A DNA stretch of 46,143 nucleotides from Chloroflexota bacterium (GTDB taxonomy: Bacteria > Chloroflexota > Anaerolineae > Anaerolineales > UBA11858): the NCBI GenBank assembly GCA_018648225.1, contig JABGRQ010000128.1, positions 1-46,143 of the forward strand, in the 5' to 3' direction. How positions within the stretch are numbered: the first letter of the stretch is position 1; each line of letters opens with the position of its first letter. The notes under the pieces were generated by a model. It had not been told where the DNA came from, ran no database searches, and saw only the letters and a program-made list of their open reading frames with translations. Positions 44,775 through 46,143 of the stretch are shown here, piece by piece. The translations under genes were made by a program, and so were the position numbers.

Positions 44775-46076
44775 TTATGCGTCCCCAGCCAAGACCGCTC
44801 TTTCGATAACAGGTAATGATTGAGCTTGTTTTTGAAAATCCGCTACATTGATGCGCGTGAGCATCATTAGCGTTACCAGCACCATCAGCGCCATCAGGCC
44901 AAAGACCAGCAAATACCCTAAAACAGGCTGGTTTGTGAGCAGGCGTGTTACATCCCGCAACGCCCCGCCCAATAGCGAGCCGGTCAGCCGCGAGATGGCA
45001 TTCGCCATACCCCATGCGCCAATAAATAATCCCACCTGTCCCTCCACGGTCATATCCAGCATCAGGGAAAGATTCGAAACCGTTGAAATGCCGGTCCCTG
45101 CGCCAAGCAATATTAATCCGATATAAAAAACACTACTCTGTAATAAAATCCCGCTGATTGTGATCAGAACGAACCCCGTCAGGATGATCCAGCCTCCGAA
45201 AGCGGCGATTGTTTTTTTTGGCAGGCGAGATTCCAGCCAGCCAGTGAGCAACAGGGCGATAAGTGCAAACACGCCCCAGATCGAAGTGATACGGGTGGTT
45301 TCCGTGACGCTCATTCCGAAAGCCTCCCCGGCGAAGGGTTCCAATAAAATATCTTGCCCGAGGATGGCTGTTAGCAAGAGGATGAGATACCAGAAAAAAC
45401 GGCTGGCCTGGGGATTGCTGAGGATCGTGCGTGTCATTAGACCCCAGGAATAACGTTCTTCATTCGATGCCCGGTAGTGATCCCGCTGCTCGAGGCGGAT
45501 CAACCCGACCAGGCCAATCAACAGGGCTACAAATCCCACCCAACGAAATGCGCGCACCAATGCCTGGGGGGTGTAAGGATCAACCATATTACTTAGAATG
45601 ATGGAGGTCAGGATAATGCTCACGATCATCATGAACCACATAATCGCAATGGTTTTTCCGCGGCCTTTCTCTCCGGAAAGTTCGGATGCCAAAGAAAGAT
45701 ACGAAACCGCGGCCAGATTGTAGCCCATCCCCCAGGCCCCGAAGGATAGAATCCCCATGAGAATGCCTTGGCCGAGATTTTCTGCCATTGAAAACGCGGT
45801 CGCTGGCGAGAGTACCACCCCCAGCACACATAATATTAGCCCCAGGAGGATGGCTGGAGTCCGGCGAAAGCCAAAGAGATGTTTTTTGTCAGAATACGCA
45901 CCAATATAAACTTGAATTGGGGAGATGATATAAGGTAACGATGCCAATATGGCTACCAAGGTTGCCGAAATAGCTAGTTCCTTAATCATAACCCGGTTTA
46001 GCGTACTGTTGATAGGCAACAATGTGATTGTAACGGCTACATGCAGCAGGCCAAGCTGGATTTGTTTTCGTAACAT
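44775..46076 (-). CDS. PucC-like BCD family MFS transporter
   Basis: A 433-aa, 12-helix transporter. The opening LGLLHVAVTITLLPINSTLN, then RVMIKELAISATLVAILASL and SPIQVYIGAYSDKKHLFGFR, match the BCD (bacteriochlorophyll delivery) family of PucC/LhaA proteins. Many Chloroflexota carry such proteins without photosynthesis genes, and none is visible here. The start at 46076 has AAGGAAAGG before it; 19 upstream codons are rejected. It is the first gene of a pair with the HTH regulator. Confidence 0.75.
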   Translation of the reverse strand: MLRKQIQLGLLHVAVTITLLPINSTLNRVMIKELAISATLVAILASLPYIISPIQVYIGAYSDKKHLFGFRRTPAILLGLILCVLGVVLSPATAFSMAENLGQGILMGILSFGAWGMGYNLAAVSYLSLASELSGEKGRGKTIAIMWFMMIVSIILTSIILSNMVDPYTPQALVRAFRWVGFVALLIGLVGLIRLEQRDHYRASNEERYSWGLMTRTILSNPQASRFFWYLILLLTAILGQDILLEPFAGEAFGMSVTETTRITSIWGVFALIALLLTGWLESRLPKKTIAAFGGWIILTGFVLITISGILLQSSVFYIGLILLGAGTGISTVSNLSLMLDMTVEGQVGLFIGAWGMANAISRLTGSLLGGALRDVTRLLTNQPVLGYLLVFGLMALMVLVTLMMLTRINVADFQKQAQSLPVIERAVLAGDA

Positions 46077-46143
46077 ACCTTTCCTTCTTGTGGAATAATT
46101 TCTCCGCGAAATCGTATTATCGAGGCACAACATATATTTGGTA

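Overview
This window is dense bacterial chromosome of about 50-55 % G+C. The gene content suggests a Chloroflexota bacterium, probably Anaerolineae-like: a DUF6391 protein, GAF-rich orphan histidine kinases, a PucC-type (BCD family) transporter, a helix-turn-helix protein with an RsbRD-like tail, and many short palindromic repeats between genes. The taxonomy is inferred from gene families; no rRNA or tRNA is present to confirm it.

Layout. (1) 1-9060: mostly minus-strand housekeeping genes (YbaK-type deacylase, EthD-like protein, RlmD/TrmA-like methyltransferase, GAF histidine kinase, SCP2-like protein, membrane glycosyltransferase, endonuclease III), with a plus-strand DUF6391-holA pair. (2) 9200-13230: a minus-strand operon of GAF/PAS histidine kinase, metallo-beta-lactamase-fold protein and asparaginase. 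(3) 13440-18660: a lipoprotein, then holB and a UvrD/PcrA helicase transcribed divergently from promoters that share one -35 box, then tsaE-tsaB. (4) 18790-28270: a polysaccharide locus (nucleotide-sugar dehydrogenase, epimerase, flippase, GT4, two membrane glycosyltransferases, GDP-mannose dehydratase) whose intergenic gaps are filled by different palindromic repeats. (5) 28300-31850: infC-rpmI-rplT with its own promoter and a likely ATA start for infC, then a SpoU methyltransferase and a DUF711 protein. (6) 32020-37230: an MFS transporter and a PadR-ABC-FtsX export operon governed by a 44-bp perfect palindrome. (7) 37240-39150: an MscS channel and a degenerate LytM/M23 protein. (8) 39150-40985: an AT-rich two-gene island, DUF488 fusion protein plus an uncharacterised partner, with an SOS-box-like site at its promoter. 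(9) 41030-46140: uvrA carrying an in-frame palindromic repeat, then a PucC-like transporter with its HTH regulator.

How the genes work together. Replication and repair genes (holA, holB, pcrA-like, nth, uvrA) are scattered among the other loci. The polysaccharide genes would make nucleotide sugars (a uronic acid and GDP-4-keto-6-deoxymannose), assemble them with glycosyltransferases and export the product by a Wzx-type flippase. Several plus-strand genes have a near-consensus -10 box only 6-9 nt before the start codon, implying leaderless mRNAs.

The best candidates for something undescribed are the AT-rich DUF488 two-gene module, the repeat that has entered uvrA without breaking frame, and the enzyme-fold proteins that have lost catalytic residues (RlmD-like, MBL-like and LytM-like).
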